Origin: JAIRVZ01 sp031553755
GTDB lineage: Bacteria > Bacteroidota > Bacteroidia > Bacteroidales > Azobacteroidaceae
Direction: 5' to 3'
Assembly: GCA_031553755.1 (NCBI GenBank)
Contig: JAVBKZ010000012.1
Location: forward strand, 31,037-95,036
Length of the DNA stretch: 64,000 bases
In this document: positions 1 to 10,100 of the stretch, piece after piece
How the letters are laid out: each line of letters begins with the position of its first letter
Numbering within the stretch: position 1 is the stretch's first letter
Translations under genes and position numbers: made by a program
Notes under the pieces: model-generated
Seen by the model: only the letters and a program-made list of their open reading frames with translations
Told to the model about the DNA's origin: nothing
Databases searched by the model: none

Positions 1-587
1 GCAGTAGAACGCAACACGCCACGAGGACCGAATTCTTTTTTGAAGGCTGGATCTTTCGGATAATCAGGATTTTCGGGTTCTTCTTCCGCATTCAAGTGGT
101 AAAGGTTACCGAAAAATTCGTCAAACCCGTGCGCGGTGGGCAGGTATTTATCTTGATCACCGAGGTGATTCTTGCCGAACTGTCCGCACATGTAACCGAG
201 TGGTTTTAGGAATTCGGCAATGGTAGGATCTTCTGCTTGTAAGCCAACCGGAGCCCCCGGAAGTCCCACTTTAGTCAATCCTGTACGGAAAGGGCATTGT
301 CCGGTAATAAATGCCGCCCGTCCCGCAGTACACGATTGTTGTCCGTAATATTGAACAAATACACCGCCTTCTTTACCGATACGGTCAATATTTGGAGTCA
401 TAAAACCCATTAATCCACGGCTGTACGCGCTGATATTCGATTGACCGATATCGTCGCCGAAAATAACCAGAATATTCGGTTTCCCTGTTTGCGCTTCCGC
501 CTTTTGAGGGACAATAGCCCCTGCGGCCAAAATTGCTCCTACAGCAGCTATTTTTCCGCAGTTTTTAAGAGATTTTTTTAGATTCAT
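1..587 (-). CDS. Sulfatase A, N-terminal part (runs off the window)
   Basis: Type I sulfatase that would hydrolyse sulfate esters in the periplasm; only the first 195 residues lie in the window. The start is the ATG at 585-587, followed by a Sec signal peptide of about 33 residues ending in KAEAQ. The mature part opens with the metal-binding GDD (residues 44-46) and carries the formylglycine motif SCTAGR with Cys86, which must be oxidised to formylglycine. GKNHLGD follows near residue 137. It is paralogous to the next gene upstream (start 2327): the signal peptides are almost identical while the mature parts differ at about a third of positions, so this is a tandem duplication. Substrate unknown; sequence alone does not separate aryl- from glycan sulfatases. 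Confidence 0.9.
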   Translation of the reverse strand, partial: MNLKKSLKNCGKIAAVGAILAAGAIVPQKAEAQTGKPNILVIFGDDIGQSNISAYSRGLMGFMTPNIDRIGKEGGVFVQYYGQQSCTAGRAAFITGQCPFRTGLTKVGLPGAPVGLQAEDPTIAEFLKPLGYMCGQFGKNHLGDQDKYLPTAHGFDEFFGNLYHLNAEEEPENPDYPKDPAFKKEFGPRGVLRST

Positions 588-603
588 ATGTTTTAAAAAT
601 TTG

Positions 604-644
604 ATTAAAAACCGCGCCTCCGCGATTATTCAGAGGGCGGTTTT
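604..644 (-). terminator. Hairpin between the two sulfatase genes
   Basis: AAAACCGC at 608-615 pairs with GCGGTTTT at 637-644, extended imperfectly by CCTC/GAGG. On the minus strand the stem ends in a T-run, so it could end or attenuate transcription after sulfatase B and before sulfatase A. Confidence 0.5.
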
Positions 645-674
645 GTTTATTGAATTGTCTGAAAGAACGTTTTC

Positions 675-2327
675 TTACTTACTTTTCGCTGCCTTTTCTT
701 TTGCTTGTTGTTGCTTCAATTGTTGTTGCTGTAATTGCAATAACTGACCTTCCACTTTATCGTTCACATTTTTTTCTACTTGGTCGATAGTGAAACTGGC
801 CGGTAATTGTGAAGGCGGATAAGCAACAAATGTTTCCAAAAATTCCATGGCATACATGCTAACCCATCCCATTAAATAGGCATTGTCGATTCTCCACTTA
901 TCATATTGGTCTGAAACAATATCTGCTCTTTCGTATGGGTCCATACGAAGATTAAATAATTTAGGGATACGGTAATTGGTAAACGGTTCATACCACACAG
1001 GGAATCCTCCCGGAGCCGGTTGTTCACGGAACACCGCTTTCCAATCTTTGTGGCGGAAGCCTACTAATTCGGCGTCATCGTTGAAATAGGCAAAATCTTC
1101 ACGGGCGCTTTCTTTTGTTTTACCAGTCAACCAATCCAATTGATTGTAACCATCCAAATGTAATTTAGATTGTTTACTGCCTATCGTAGTTCCTTGTAAC
1201 AAGCGTTCTTTGATATTATTATCGCCTGCAGCAGCTAATAAGGTAGGAAACCAGTCTAAACCGGATATAATACCAGTATAAACTTCTCCGGCTGGAATAT
1301 GTCCCGGCCAACGAATAAAAGCGGGTACGCGATAAGCGCCTTCCCAGTTTGTATTCTTTTCGGAGCGGAATGGTGTAGTTGCGGCATCCGGCCATGAGAA
1401 TTGGTTAGGGCCGTTATCGGTAGTGAAAATAACTATCGTGTTGTCGGCAATGCCCATATCTTCCAACGCCTTCATTAATTTACCCACATTCATATCCATT
1501 TCAATCATACCATCGGCATATTCGTTACCCGGCATGCCGCTTTGTCCAAGCATTGATTCACGTACGTGAGTAAAAATGTGCATACGGGTAAAGTTCATCC
1601 ATGTAAAGAATGGTTTGCCTTGTTGCTGTTGGCGTTTCATGAAATCAATACATGCCGCTGTCGTTTCATCGTCGATTGTTTCCATGCGTTTTGCAGTCAG
1701 CGGACCTGTATCTTCTACTTTACCATCGGCGGTACATTTCAGTACACCACGGGGAGAATTGGCAGCCACATAGGCTTTATCGTCTTTTGGCCAATAAGGA
1801 CGTTCTGGTTCTTCTTCTGCATTCAAGTGATACAAATTACCAAAGAATTCGTCGAATCCATGTTTGGTAGGCAGATACTCATCACGGTCGCCCAAGTGGT
1901 TTTTACCAAATTGACCGGTTGCATAACCCTGCGGTTTCAAGGCTTCTGCAATCGTAATATCACGGTCTTGTAATCCTACAGGAGCGCCAGGTATCCCTAC
2001 TTTTGATAGACCGGTACGTTTAGCGCTTTGTCCTGTAATAAAAGTTGACCGGCCGGCCGTACAACTGTTTTCGGCGTAATAGTCGGTAAACATAATGCCA
2101 GCTTTAGCCAATTTGTCTAAGTTTGGTGTTTTGTAACCCACCACACCAAACGAGTAGGCACTAATGTTGGTTTGTCCAACATCATCTCCAAAAATTACCA
2201 AGATATTTGGTTTCTTTGCCTGTTGCGCTTCCGCCTTCTGAGGGACAATAGCGCCTGCGGCCAAAACTGCTCCTACAGCAGCTATTTTGCCGCAATTTTT
2301 CAGTTTTTGTTTTAAATTTAATTTCAT
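675..2327 (-). CDS. Sulfatase B (type I, formylglycine-dependent)
   Basis: A full-length 550-residue exported sulfatase. Residues 1-35 are a Sec signal peptide. The alkaline phosphatase-like fold is shown by GDD at 48-50, SCTAGR with the catalytic Cys89 at 88-93, GKNHLGD at 141-147 and the second metal site TDNGPN at 303-308. The cysteine in C-x-A-x-R must be converted to formylglycine, and the gene just upstream encodes the FGE type of enzyme for this. The C-terminus is an unusual Gln/Lys-rich tail (about residues 528-550, mostly Q, L and K) that is not part of the catalytic fold. It lies third in the unit porin, FGE, sulfatase B, sulfatase A. Substrate unknown. Confidence 0.93.
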   Translation of the reverse strand: MKLNLKQKLKNCGKIAAVGAVLAAGAIVPQKAEAQQAKKPNILVIFGDDVGQTNISAYSFGVVGYKTPNLDKLAKAGIMFTDYYAENSCTAGRSTFITGQSAKRTGLSKVGIPGAPVGLQDRDITIAEALKPQGYATGQFGKNHLGDRDEYLPTKHGFDEFFGNLYHLNAEEEPERPYWPKDDKAYVAANSPRGVLKCTADGKVEDTGPLTAKRMETIDDETTAACIDFMKRQQQQGKPFFTWMNFTRMHIFTHVRESMLGQSGMPGNEYADGMIEMDMNVGKLMKALEDMGIADNTIVIFTTDNGPNQFSWPDAATTPFRSEKNTNWEGAYRVPAFIRWPGHIPAGEVYTGIISGLDWFPTLLAAAGDNNIKERLLQGTTIGSKQSKLHLDGYNQLDWLTGKTKESAREDFAYFNDDAELVGFRHKDWKAVFREQPAPGGFPVWYEPFTNYRIPKLFNLRMDPYERADIVSDQYDKWRIDNAYLMGWVSMYAMEFLETFVAYPPSQLPASFTIDQVEKNVNDKVEGQLLQLQQQQLKQQQAKEKAAKSK

Positions 2328-2388
2328 AACACTGATTATTTTAAAAGTACGAATTCATATTTTTTTAACAATTAAACCCAATAAAAGT

Positions 2389-3486
2389 TTAATTAACATC
2401 TGCTTTATTTTTAACACACCGGAATCCTATATGTTCCATCCCTGTATCATAGGGAGTTCCCCGGCGAGCAGATGGACGATAGCTTTCGCAATAGGACGGA
2501 TTACAAAGGAAAGAACCGCCTTTGGTTACCCGGCGCGCTTCAAATTCACCGGATGAACTGTTGTTGCTTACCAATAATGCTTTTTTATCAGTTCCCTGAC
2601 AGCAATCATGATTCTTTTCAGCCGCTGCCATACAATTTTCGGCGGCTATTTTGGCATGATCTTTTTCTACATACAAATCAGCAGTCCATTGCCAAACGTT
2701 TCCGGCCATATCGTATAAACCATAATGATTCGGAGGAAAAGATCCGACGGGAGCAACTCCTGCATATCCATCTTCTGCCGTATTCATGTAGGGAAATTGT
2801 CCTGTAAAAGTATTGGCCATGAATTGACTTCCCTCTTTAAGATTATTTCCCCAGTAATAACGGGAATTGGTAGATCCGCCTCGGGAAGCATATTCCCATT
2901 CGGCTTCGGTAGGTAATCGCTTTCCCGTCCATTTAGCATAAGCGGCGGCATCGTCCCAGGAAACCTGTACTACCGGATAATTGTCTTTTCCTTCAATAGA
3001 ACTTCCCGGTCCTTGCGGATGTTTCCAGTTCGCTCCTATTGTCCAAGTCCACCACCCAGTCATATCGCTTAAATCAACAGCTTGTTGTGGGGGCGTGAAT
3101 ACCATAGCGCCCGGCTGAAGCATCGAATCATCTGGTTTTGGAGTTCCCTGAGGAAGTTGCTTTTTTAATTCTTCCCAATCAACAGGTTTTTCTGCAGTAG
3201 TGACATAACCGGTAGCTTCTACGAATTTGCGGAAATCGGCATTGGTTACATCGTATTTATCTATCCAAAAGCCGTTTATTTTAACGTGATGGGAAGGTCG
3301 TTCATTAGGGTAACTTTGGGGATCATCTGTCCCCATTGTAAATTCTCCATCAGGGATCCAGATCATACTATCAGCAACGACCTTGTCGGCTGATATTTTT
3401 TCTTTTGTTTTTGTTTTTTCTTGATTACAAGCCACTAAAGAAAGACTTGCAATTATAATTACAAAAGATATATTATTGAATTTCAT
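2389..3486 (-). CDS. Formylglycine-generating enzyme (SUMF1 family), predicted lipoprotein
   Basis: Oxidises the sulfatase active-site cysteine to formylglycine. The N-terminus is a lipoprotein signal with lipobox LVAC (Cys20), so the enzyme should sit in the periplasm on a membrane anchor. The FGE-sulfatase domain fills residues 43-360: it starts with IPDGEFTMG, has GKRLPTEAEWEYA near the middle and ends with GFRCV. GGSFLCNPSYCESYR holds Cys328 and Cys333 in the C-x4-C spacing of the catalytic pair of true FGEs. That separates it from the catalytically dead SUMF1-fold lipoproteins of Bacteroidetes such as GldJ/GldK. It lies 61 bp upstream of sulfatase B and downstream of the porin-like gene. 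FGE uses O2 and copper (family knowledge), unlike the radical SAM enzyme anSME of anaerobes. Confidence 0.88.
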   Translation of the reverse strand: MKFNNISFVIIIASLSLVACNQEKTKTKEKISADKVVADSMIWIPDGEFTMGTDDPQSYPNERPSHHVKINGFWIDKYDVTNADFRKFVEATGYVTTAEKPVDWEELKKQLPQGTPKPDDSMLQPGAMVFTPPQQAVDLSDMTGWWTWTIGANWKHPQGPGSSIEGKDNYPVVQVSWDDAAAYAKWTGKRLPTEAEWEYASRGGSTNSRYYWGNNLKEGSQFMANTFTGQFPYMNTAEDGYAGVAPVGSFPPNHYGLYDMAGNVWQWTADLYVEKDHAKIAAENCMAAAEKNHDCCQGTDKKALLVSNNSSSGEFEARRVTKGGSFLCNPSYCESYRPSARRGTPYDTGMEHIGFRCVKNKADVN

Positions 3487-3584
3487 AACATTAATAATTA
3501 AAATAAGGAATTGAAAGTAGACTTATTTCAGTAACAATATGTTATTAAACAGTCATTATATTTTGAATGCACATATAAAGATTT

Positions 3585-4361
3585 TCAAAATTGCGTATTA
3601 AATCCGACAAAAGTTTGAAATTTAGGTTGTTGAGTTCCTTTTGCCAATACAGAAAATTGAGGTTCTACAAAAATATTGAAGACTACCGGACCTGCTTTTA
3701 CTACTTTACCGATACCTAAGCCGAGTGGGATATTGTAATCTCCATTCCTCAAATCGAATGACCAAATACCTGTGCTACGTAAATAAGTGCCTCCGCCAAT
3801 TTGCCACATGCCAAATAGTTGTGCTGTAAGCAGATCTATATCTTTAGCATTATCTTCAGTTTTTGAAAAATCAGTTTGCCATTGCAATAAAGTTCCTGCC
3901 TGAAAAATATGGCTTTTAGCGAAGAAAGCCATAGCCGCGACTCCTGCCTGCCAACTATCTTGGCTGAAATCATTCGTTCCGGTAGGCGCGGTCAATAAAG
4001 GTCCAACACCAAATTTATTACCTTCTTTTTCAATAGCATAAATGGCGAATAAATTGAAATCGCCCAAACCTGACTTGGGACTAACCCCGGGTCCGGATGA
4101 AGTCTGCACAGGTAAAGTTCCTCTTAACAATATTTTACCTACGGGTTGAGCGTATCTGAACATCAATGTGTTCGCACCATAATCGGGCGTTCCATAAATA
4201 TCAGTTACAATGTAATTGTGTACATTAAATGCTTTAGTATGCGCCATCGGGTCGTTGGCTTTTTTCAACGTTTCCGCATCTAATCCGCTATGAGTTTCTT
4301 GGGCATTTACAGATATAGTTGTAATCATGAATAAGACTATCCCTAAAAAATATTTTTTCAT
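3585..4361 (-). CDS. Outer membrane beta-barrel, phenol MetA-pathway-like family
   Basis: A 258-residue protein with a Sec signal peptide (cleavage after about residue 20, SVNA-Q), then alternating short hydrophobic and aromatic strands with Gly turns, ending in the aromatic residue Phe. This fits an outer membrane barrel and resembles the family named after the MetA pathway of phenol degradation (PF13557-like transporters). It is first in the minus-strand unit with FGE and two sulfatases, so a role in bringing the sulfated substrate across the outer membrane is a reasonable inference from position only. The family name says nothing firm about substrate. Confidence 0.65.
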   Translation of the reverse strand: MKKYFLGIVLFMITTISVNAQETHSGLDAETLKKANDPMAHTKAFNVHNYIVTDIYGTPDYGANTLMFRYAQPVGKILLRGTLPVQTSSGPGVSPKSGLGDFNLFAIYAIEKEGNKFGVGPLLTAPTGTNDFSQDSWQAGVAAMAFFAKSHIFQAGTLLQWQTDFSKTEDNAKDIDLLTAQLFGMWQIGGGTYLRSTGIWSFDLRNGDYNIPLGLGIGKVVKAGPVVFNIFVEPQFSVLAKGTQQPKFQTFVGFNTQF

Positions 4362-4530
4362 AAAATATAAATTTTAATGTATAAAACTATTAAATGTGTA
4401 TTGATAAAGTAACAAATAATTTATTTTTTTGTTTTAAATTATACAATGAATATTTTGAATTATTTCAATAATATTGTTTGTTTTTTGTGATTAGTTTATG
4501 TGTATTTAATATGGTTATTAGATTATCATG

Positions 4531-4538
4531 TATATTTG
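4531..4538 (+). promoter_or_regulatory. Promoter -7 element of the TlpA-like gene
   Basis: TATATTTG matches the Bacteroidetes -7 consensus TAnnTTTG. No clear -33 TTG is seen. Transcription would begin near 4545, downstream of the first ATG of the long ORF (4478) and upstream of the ATG at 4568, which supports the shorter gene. Confidence 0.55.
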
Positions 4539-4567
4539 TAAAATGTTTTAATGTAAATTTTTATAAT

Positions 4568-5680
4568 ATGAACAAATTATTTTTATTATTAACTGTCGCG
4601 TTGATTGGATTTTCTTGTAATCCAAAAGGAGAATTTGAAATCAAAGGAACAGCAACTTCAATGGATGGGAAAAAAGTTTATTTAGTTAACGCGAGGGAAG
4701 ATGGCGTTGAAAAAATAGACACTATGATTATTGAAAACGGAAAATTTTCATTCAAAGGAATACAAGAAATTCCTACTGTTTATTTTCTTTCATTATCGGC
4801 TCCGGGAGATTATGATAATTCTCCTGTGTTCCAAACAATTTTGATTGAACCGTCTAAAAAAATAACAGTTGAAATAACACCTGAAGAGATTAGAGTAGGT
4901 GGAACAGAGGCCAATGAAGCACATCAGAAAAGATCTGATGATATGAAAAAACTTAATGAAGAAATAACGGAATTAGATAAAAAATATTCTTCTATCGATC
5001 CTAATACCTTATCTGATGAAGAAGTCGAAAAAATCAGGGGTGAATTTTCTGTTATTGATAAGAAAATGAAAGAATTAAACTTAAAATATATTTTGGATAA
5101 TATTAATAATCCATTAGGTGAATCTACTTTTCTTTCCGGCATTGATCAACTTTCCGTGGAAGAAATGTCGGAAGTAATGGAAAAAGCGAATGACATTTTC
5201 AAAAACAGTAAAAACGGAACGGCTATCCGTGAATTGATTGAAAAAAATAGCAAAGTTGCCGTTGGACAAAAATTTACAGATTTCAAAATGCCTGATATCA
5301 ATGGAAAAGAAGTTGCCCTTTCGGATTACGCGGGAAAAGGAAAATACGTTTTAATTGATTTTTGGGCTTCATGGTGTGGACCTTGTATGAAAGAAATACC
5401 AACATTAGTTAATCTGTATAAGTCATATAAGGATAAAAATTTTGAAATAGTGGGTGTTTCTTTAGATAAAAAAGAAAACGAATGGAAAGATGCCGTAAAA
5501 AAAATGAATATGACATGGCCTCAAATGTCGGAAGTAAAAGGATGGGATACTGTTGCCCGTGAAATTTATAATTTCAATGGAATTCCGCATACCATTTTAT
5601 TAGATCCTAACGGAATTATTATCGCGAAAGATTTAAGGGGTAAAGAATTGGAAGATAAAATTAGAGAACTTGTAAAGTAA
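4568..5680 (+). CDS. TlpA-like thioredoxin-fold lipoprotein with DUF4369 N-terminus
   Basis: A 370-residue predicted thiol-disulfide oxidoreductase in the periplasm. The chosen start gives a lipoprotein signal with Cys17 (LIGFSC). A longer ORF from 4478 would add 30 residues and bury the signal. Residues about 20-115 resemble DUF4369, followed by a charged helical linker (about 120-220). The AhpC/TSA-thioredoxin domain starts near residue 235 and has WCGPC with redox cysteines 270 and 273. In Bacteroidetes this architecture is common and is thought to reduce or repair envelope proteins; the partner is not known. It stands alone, divergent from the sulfatase locus and followed by efp with its own promoter. 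Confidence 0.85.
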   Translation: MNKLFLLLTVALIGFSCNPKGEFEIKGTATSMDGKKVYLVNAREDGVEKIDTMIIENGKFSFKGIQEIPTVYFLSLSAPGDYDNSPVFQTILIEPSKKITVEITPEEIRVGGTEANEAHQKRSDDMKKLNEEITELDKKYSSIDPNTLSDEEVEKIRGEFSVIDKKMKELNLKYILDNINNPLGESTFLSGIDQLSVEEMSEVMEKANDIFKNSKNGTAIRELIEKNSKVAVGQKFTDFKMPDINGKEVALSDYAGKGKYVLIDFWASWCGPCMKEIPTLVNLYKSYKDKNFEIVGVSLDKKENEWKDAVKKMNMTWPQMSEVKGWDTVAREIYNFNGIPHTILLDPNGIIIAKDLRGKELEDKIRELVK

Positions 5681-5701
5681 TTATTTTGATTCTCAATGCC
5701 G

Positions 5702-5734
5702 TTTTGAAATATAGCTAAAAAAAGCTACTTTTGC
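5702..5734 (+). promoter_or_regulatory. Promoter of efp
   Basis: TTTTG at 5702-5706, 19 bp spacer, then TACTTTTGC at 5726-5734: both halves match the Bacteroidetes primary-sigma consensus (TTTG/TTG, 19-21 bp, TAnnTTTGC). Confidence 0.75.
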
Positions 5735-5776
5735 ACCGCATTTAGAATAAAATACTAATTAAAAATATATCAATTC

Positions 5777-6340
5777 ATGGCAAGTACAGCTGATTTTAAA
5801 AACGGTATGTGTATCGACTTAGAAGGTCAATACTATTATATCGTAGAATTTTTACATGTTAAACCGGGAAAAGGGCCTGCTTTTGTCCGCACAAAACTTA
5901 AGAATGTAACAACCGGACGTGTTCTTGAAAAAACATGGAACTCAGGGGTAAAAGTAGATGAAGTACGTATAGAAAGACGTCCTTACCAATTCTTATATCA
6001 AGACGATATGGGATATAATTTCATGAATAACGAAACTTTCGAACAAGTATCTATCGCGAAAGAAAATATCAACGGAGTTGATTTCCTGAAAGAAGGAGAT
6101 GTAGCTGAAGTTGTTATTCATGCTGATTCGGAAACAATTTTATTTGCCGATCTTCCTGCTCACGTTGTTTTACAAGTAACTTATACAGAACCGGGATTAA
6201 AAGGCGATACGGCAACTAACGCCACTAAACCGGCTACACTCGAAACCGGAGCTGTGATCCGTGTTCCGTTATTCATCGATGAAGGTGAAAAAATCCGTGT
6301 AGACACGAGAGATGGCTCTTATGTTGAAAGAGCAAAATAA
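5777..6340 (+). CDS. efp: Translation elongation factor P
   Basis: EF-P binds ribosomes stalled at polyproline and speeds peptide bond formation. The length (187 residues) and three-domain layout are typical: KOW-like domain 1 (residues 1-65), OB domain (about 67-130) and C-terminal OB domain ending [13 protein letters not shown]. The loop PGKGPAF places Lys32 at the position that is beta-lysylated in enterobacteria. No epmA or epmB-like gene lies nearby, so its modification state is open. It has its own promoter (5702-5734) and a strong terminator (6351-6393), so it is probably monocistronic. Confidence 0.97.
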   Translation: MASTADFKNGMCIDLEGQYYYIVEFLHVKPGKGPAFVRTKLKNVTTGRVLEKTWNSGVKVDEVRIERRPYQFLYQDDMGYNFMNNETFEQVSIAKENINGVDFLKEGDVAEVVIHADSETILFADLPAHVVLQVTYTEPGLKGDTATNATKPATLETGAVIRVPLFIDEGEKIRVDTRDGSYVERAK

Positions 6341-6350
6341 CAATATCAGT

Positions 6351-6393
6351 TAACGAGTTGGCAAGTTTATTTCTGTCAACTCGTTAATTTTTT
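6351..6393 (+). terminator. Rho-independent terminator of efp
   Basis: TAACGAGTTG (6351-6360) pairs perfectly with CAACTCGTTA (6377-6386) across a 16-base loop, followed by a run of six T from 6388. Confidence 0.85.
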
Positions 6394-6440
6394 CATTAGC
6401 TTAATTCGCCTGTTAACTTATTTTCATTCAAAACCAATAC

Positions 6441-7142
6441 ATGACCAACAATCCAACTAAACTCTCCATCAAACAGATGGCGGAAGAAGACCGTCCAAGA
6501 GAAAAAATATTACTAAAAGGTATCAATGCTCTTTCCGACTCCGAATTACTTGCTATCCTTATCGGTTCGGGAAATAACGAAGAAACCGCGGTTGAACTTG
6601 CTCAACGCATCTTAATCTCCGCGCAAAATAATCTCAATAACTTAGGAAAATTTTCAATTACAGATTTAATATCCGGATTCAAAGGCATTGGTGAAGCAAA
6701 AGCGATTACCATTGTCGCGGCAATGGAATTAGGTAAACGCAGGAAACAATCTGAAACAATGAATAGAAATAAAGTAACATGTAGCAAAGATATTTTTGAA
6801 TATTTTCATCCGCTGTTATGTGATTTGCCTCATGAAGAATTTTGGATACTTTTCCTCGACCGGAGCAATAAAATCATCGGGAAATTAAAAATCAGCCAGG
6901 GGGGAGTTTATGAAACTGTGGTTGACTGTAAATTAATATTAAAAGAAGCCTTAAACCGATTGGCGGTAAGCATTGTTTTATGTCACAACCATCCTTCAGG
7001 GAATATGAAACCAAGCAAAAACGATGATTCGATTACAAGAAAAATTCGAGAGTCCGCTATCTTACTCGATATTGAAGTTCTTGATCATATCATTATTTGT
7101 GAAAATAATTATTTTAGCTACGCCGATGAAGGAAGGTTATAG
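6441..7142 (+). CDS. radC: RadC family JAB/MPN protein
   Basis: A 233-residue RadC protein: an N-terminal helix-hairpin-helix region (about residues 12-95, with LKGINALSDSELLAILIGSG and FKGIGEAKA) and a C-terminal JAB1/MPN metalloprotease-like domain. The metal ligands are visible as HNHPSG at 182-187 and the following Asp near 195 in SKNDDS. Named for DNA repair, but that role is disputed and the biochemical activity is unknown. It converges with metH, the two ending 8 bp apart with no obvious terminator between them. Confidence 0.95.
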   Translation: MTNNPTKLSIKQMAEEDRPREKILLKGINALSDSELLAILIGSGNNEETAVELAQRILISAQNNLNNLGKFSITDLISGFKGIGEAKAITIVAAMELGKRRKQSETMNRNKVTCSKDIFEYFHPLLCDLPHEEFWILFLDRSNKIIGKLKISQGGVYETVVDCKLILKEALNRLAVSIVLCHNHPSGNMKPSKNDDSITRKIRESAILLDIEVLDHIIICENNYFSYADEGRL

Positions 7143-7150
7143 TAGTTTTT

Positions 7151-10100
7151 TCAAATTCCCAACCATTTTTTCGTTTCTTCAACAGACATATTTTTACATA
7201 TCGCATAATCAGACAATTGTTCATCGTCTATTTTTCCGATATTAAAATAAATTGATTGCGGATGCGAAATAAACATGCCACTAACTGAAGCCGTTGGAAA
7301 AATTGCTCCGTTTTCAGTGAGTTGAACACCGATTTCATTCATGTTTAGAATTTCATCAATTGTAAAATTCAATGAAATATCCGGTAATGACGGGTATCCG
7401 GATGCCGGACGTATGCCTTGATAAGCGACTTTGAATAAATCTTCTTTTGTAAACGATTCATCGGGCGAATATCCCCAATATTCTTTGCGGACTTTTTCGT
7501 GGAGATATTCTGTCGCGGCTTCGGCCAAACGGTCGCATAAGGTTTGCATCAGGATTTCATTGAATGTATCACCTTGTTCCCTGAATTTTTCCAATAAATA
7601 TCCGGTTCCATATCCGGCTGTAACAATAAATAAACCGGCATAATCTCCCGAAGGATTGAAAAAGTCGACTAAAGATTTATATGTATTGTCGTCCCTTTTT
7701 TCCTGTTGACGCAGCATTATTATTTCTTTTCCTTCAATTTCAATGCCTCTGTTTATTCGTTTCGCCGGATAAATTCCAAAAATAGCTTTAACAAAATCAA
7801 CATCGTTTGCAGACCATTGTTGTAACATTCGTTTAGCTTCTTTGATTAATTGTAACGCTTCTGACGCTTTTCCTCTTTCTGATTCGGGGAATGACGCTAA
7901 CCAGGAAGCTTTGCACGAGTCGCATCCATCCATATAAGCGACACTGGCGTATTTAACGGAAAATTTCCAAGCGATAAGAAAATAAGCCCAGTTGATGTAT
8001 GGAATTAATTCTCCGACATTGATATGATTTATAACTTTTTTCCCTTTTAACGATGGCTTGTAAGGAACATGGTTTGTCCAATCAATCTTCAAAGGATGTT
8101 TTTCCGCGTATTCTACCGAAATTAATTCTTCATCATGTTTAATTCCTTTTTGCCTTAAAGATTCATATTCTACAGATATCAATTCTGAAAAATCTTTTTT
8201 TGTTTCAGGATTCATTAATTTATTGGATACAGGAACCGCTTGTGACGCGTCTTTTACATAAACAACCGTGCCTGAATACAATGGCGCTATTTTTAAAGCC
8301 GTATGCATTTTAGAAGTCGTTGCTCCACCAATAAGTAACGGAATATTTAATCCCGCTTTTTCTAATTCAGCCGCGAGAAAAGACATTTCTTGCAAAGATG
8401 GAGTAATCAATCCGCTCAATCCTATCATGTCTACTTTATACTCAATTGCCTGACGGATAATTTCTTCGGGCGGAACCATCACGCCAATATCAATAATCTC
8501 ATAATTATTACAGGAAAGGACAACTCCCGTGATATTTTTTCCGATATCATGTACATCTCCTTTTACGGTAGCCATCAGGATTTTTCCCGCTTTTGCCGCG
8601 TTCTCTTTTTGTGACGCTTCAATAAATGGTTGTAAAATAGATACCGCTTTTTTCATTGTCCGCGCGGTTTTCACTACTTGCGGAAGAAACATTTTACCTT
8701 CGCCAAACAAGTCTCCTACTCTATTCATGCCCGACATCAGCGGACCGTCAATAATATTAATTGGCAGAGGAAATAACTGTAAAGCTTCTGACAAATCTTC
8801 TTCAAGGTAAGTATCTATTCCTTTTATCAATGCTTGTTGAAGACGTTCCTCTAAAGGAATATTTTGGCGGTTTTCCTGTTGTTGTTCCGTTTTCAATGAT
8901 TCTTTATCCGTATGTTGGGCATATTCCGTAAGCCGTTCGGCCGCGTTTGGATGACGGTTAAATATTACATCTTCAATCAATTCTAAAACATCTTTAGGAA
9001 TATCTTCATAAAGTACAGTTGTTGAAGGATTAACAATCGCCATGTCCATGCCTTTTTTTATCGTATGATAAAGGAAAACGGCATGCATCGCTTCACGCAC
9101 ATAATTATTTCCCCTGAAAGAAAAAGAAAGATTACTCACTCCGCCGCTCACTTTAGCATCCGGTAAATTATTTTTAATCCATTCCGTAGCCTGAATAAAA
9201 TAAAGTCCGTAATTGGCATGGCTTTCAATTCCTGTCGCGACCGCCAACACATTCGGGTCGAAAATAATGTCGCATGGATTGAATCCGGCTTTTTCAACCA
9301 ATAATTTATACTGGCGTTGGCAGATTTCGATTTTTCGTTCGAAAGTATCGGCTTGTCCTTGTTCATCGAAAGCCATAGCAACAACAGCCGCTCCATAAGA
9401 ACGAACTATTTTCGCTTTTTTCAAAAATTCGTCTTCTCCTTCTTTCAAACTGATTGAATTAACTATCGATTTACCTTGCAAACATTTCAATCCGGCTTCT
9501 ATGACTTTCCAATCAGAGCTATCTATCATTACCGGCACTTTGGCAATATCGGGTTCGGAAGCTATCAAATTCAGGAATGTTGTCATTTCTTTGGGGCCAT
9601 CTAACAAACCATCATCTACATTAACATCAAGTATTTGCGCTCCGGCTTCTACTTGTTTCCGGGCGATATCAATCGCTTCTTCGTATTTTTGTTCTTTAAT
9701 CAGCCGCAGGAATTTTCGTGAACCGGCAACATTACATCGTTCTCCTATGTTAATGAAATTACTTTCCGGAGTTATTCGTAAAGCATCTAATCCGGCCAAT
9801 ATCATGTTGTTGTCCGGTAAAGTAGGCACATGAGGTTTTGCGTTTTCTACCAACGCGGCATATTGAGCGATATGCGCGGGAGTTGTACCGCAACAACCTC
9901 CTAAAATATTGACTAATCCTTCATCTATATATTCTTTGATTTGGATGGCCATTTTTTCGGGAGTTTCATCATATTGTCCCAAACTATTAGGTAATCCGGC
10001 ATTTGGATAAGCGCTTATGTAACAAGGAGCGATACGCCCCAATTCTTTCAAAAACGGTTTCATATCTGAAGCCCCGAAAGAACAATTCAATCCAATCGAC

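Noticed and set aside
1566..1973. Plus-strand ORFs opposite the sulfatase gene (and similar ones opposite metH, tkt, maeB)
   Set aside because: Shadows of conserved coding sequence on the other strand; no family features or start signals.
4478..4567. N-terminal extension of the TlpA-like gene
   Set aside because: It would precede the lipoprotein signal and starts upstream of the -7 element at 4531.
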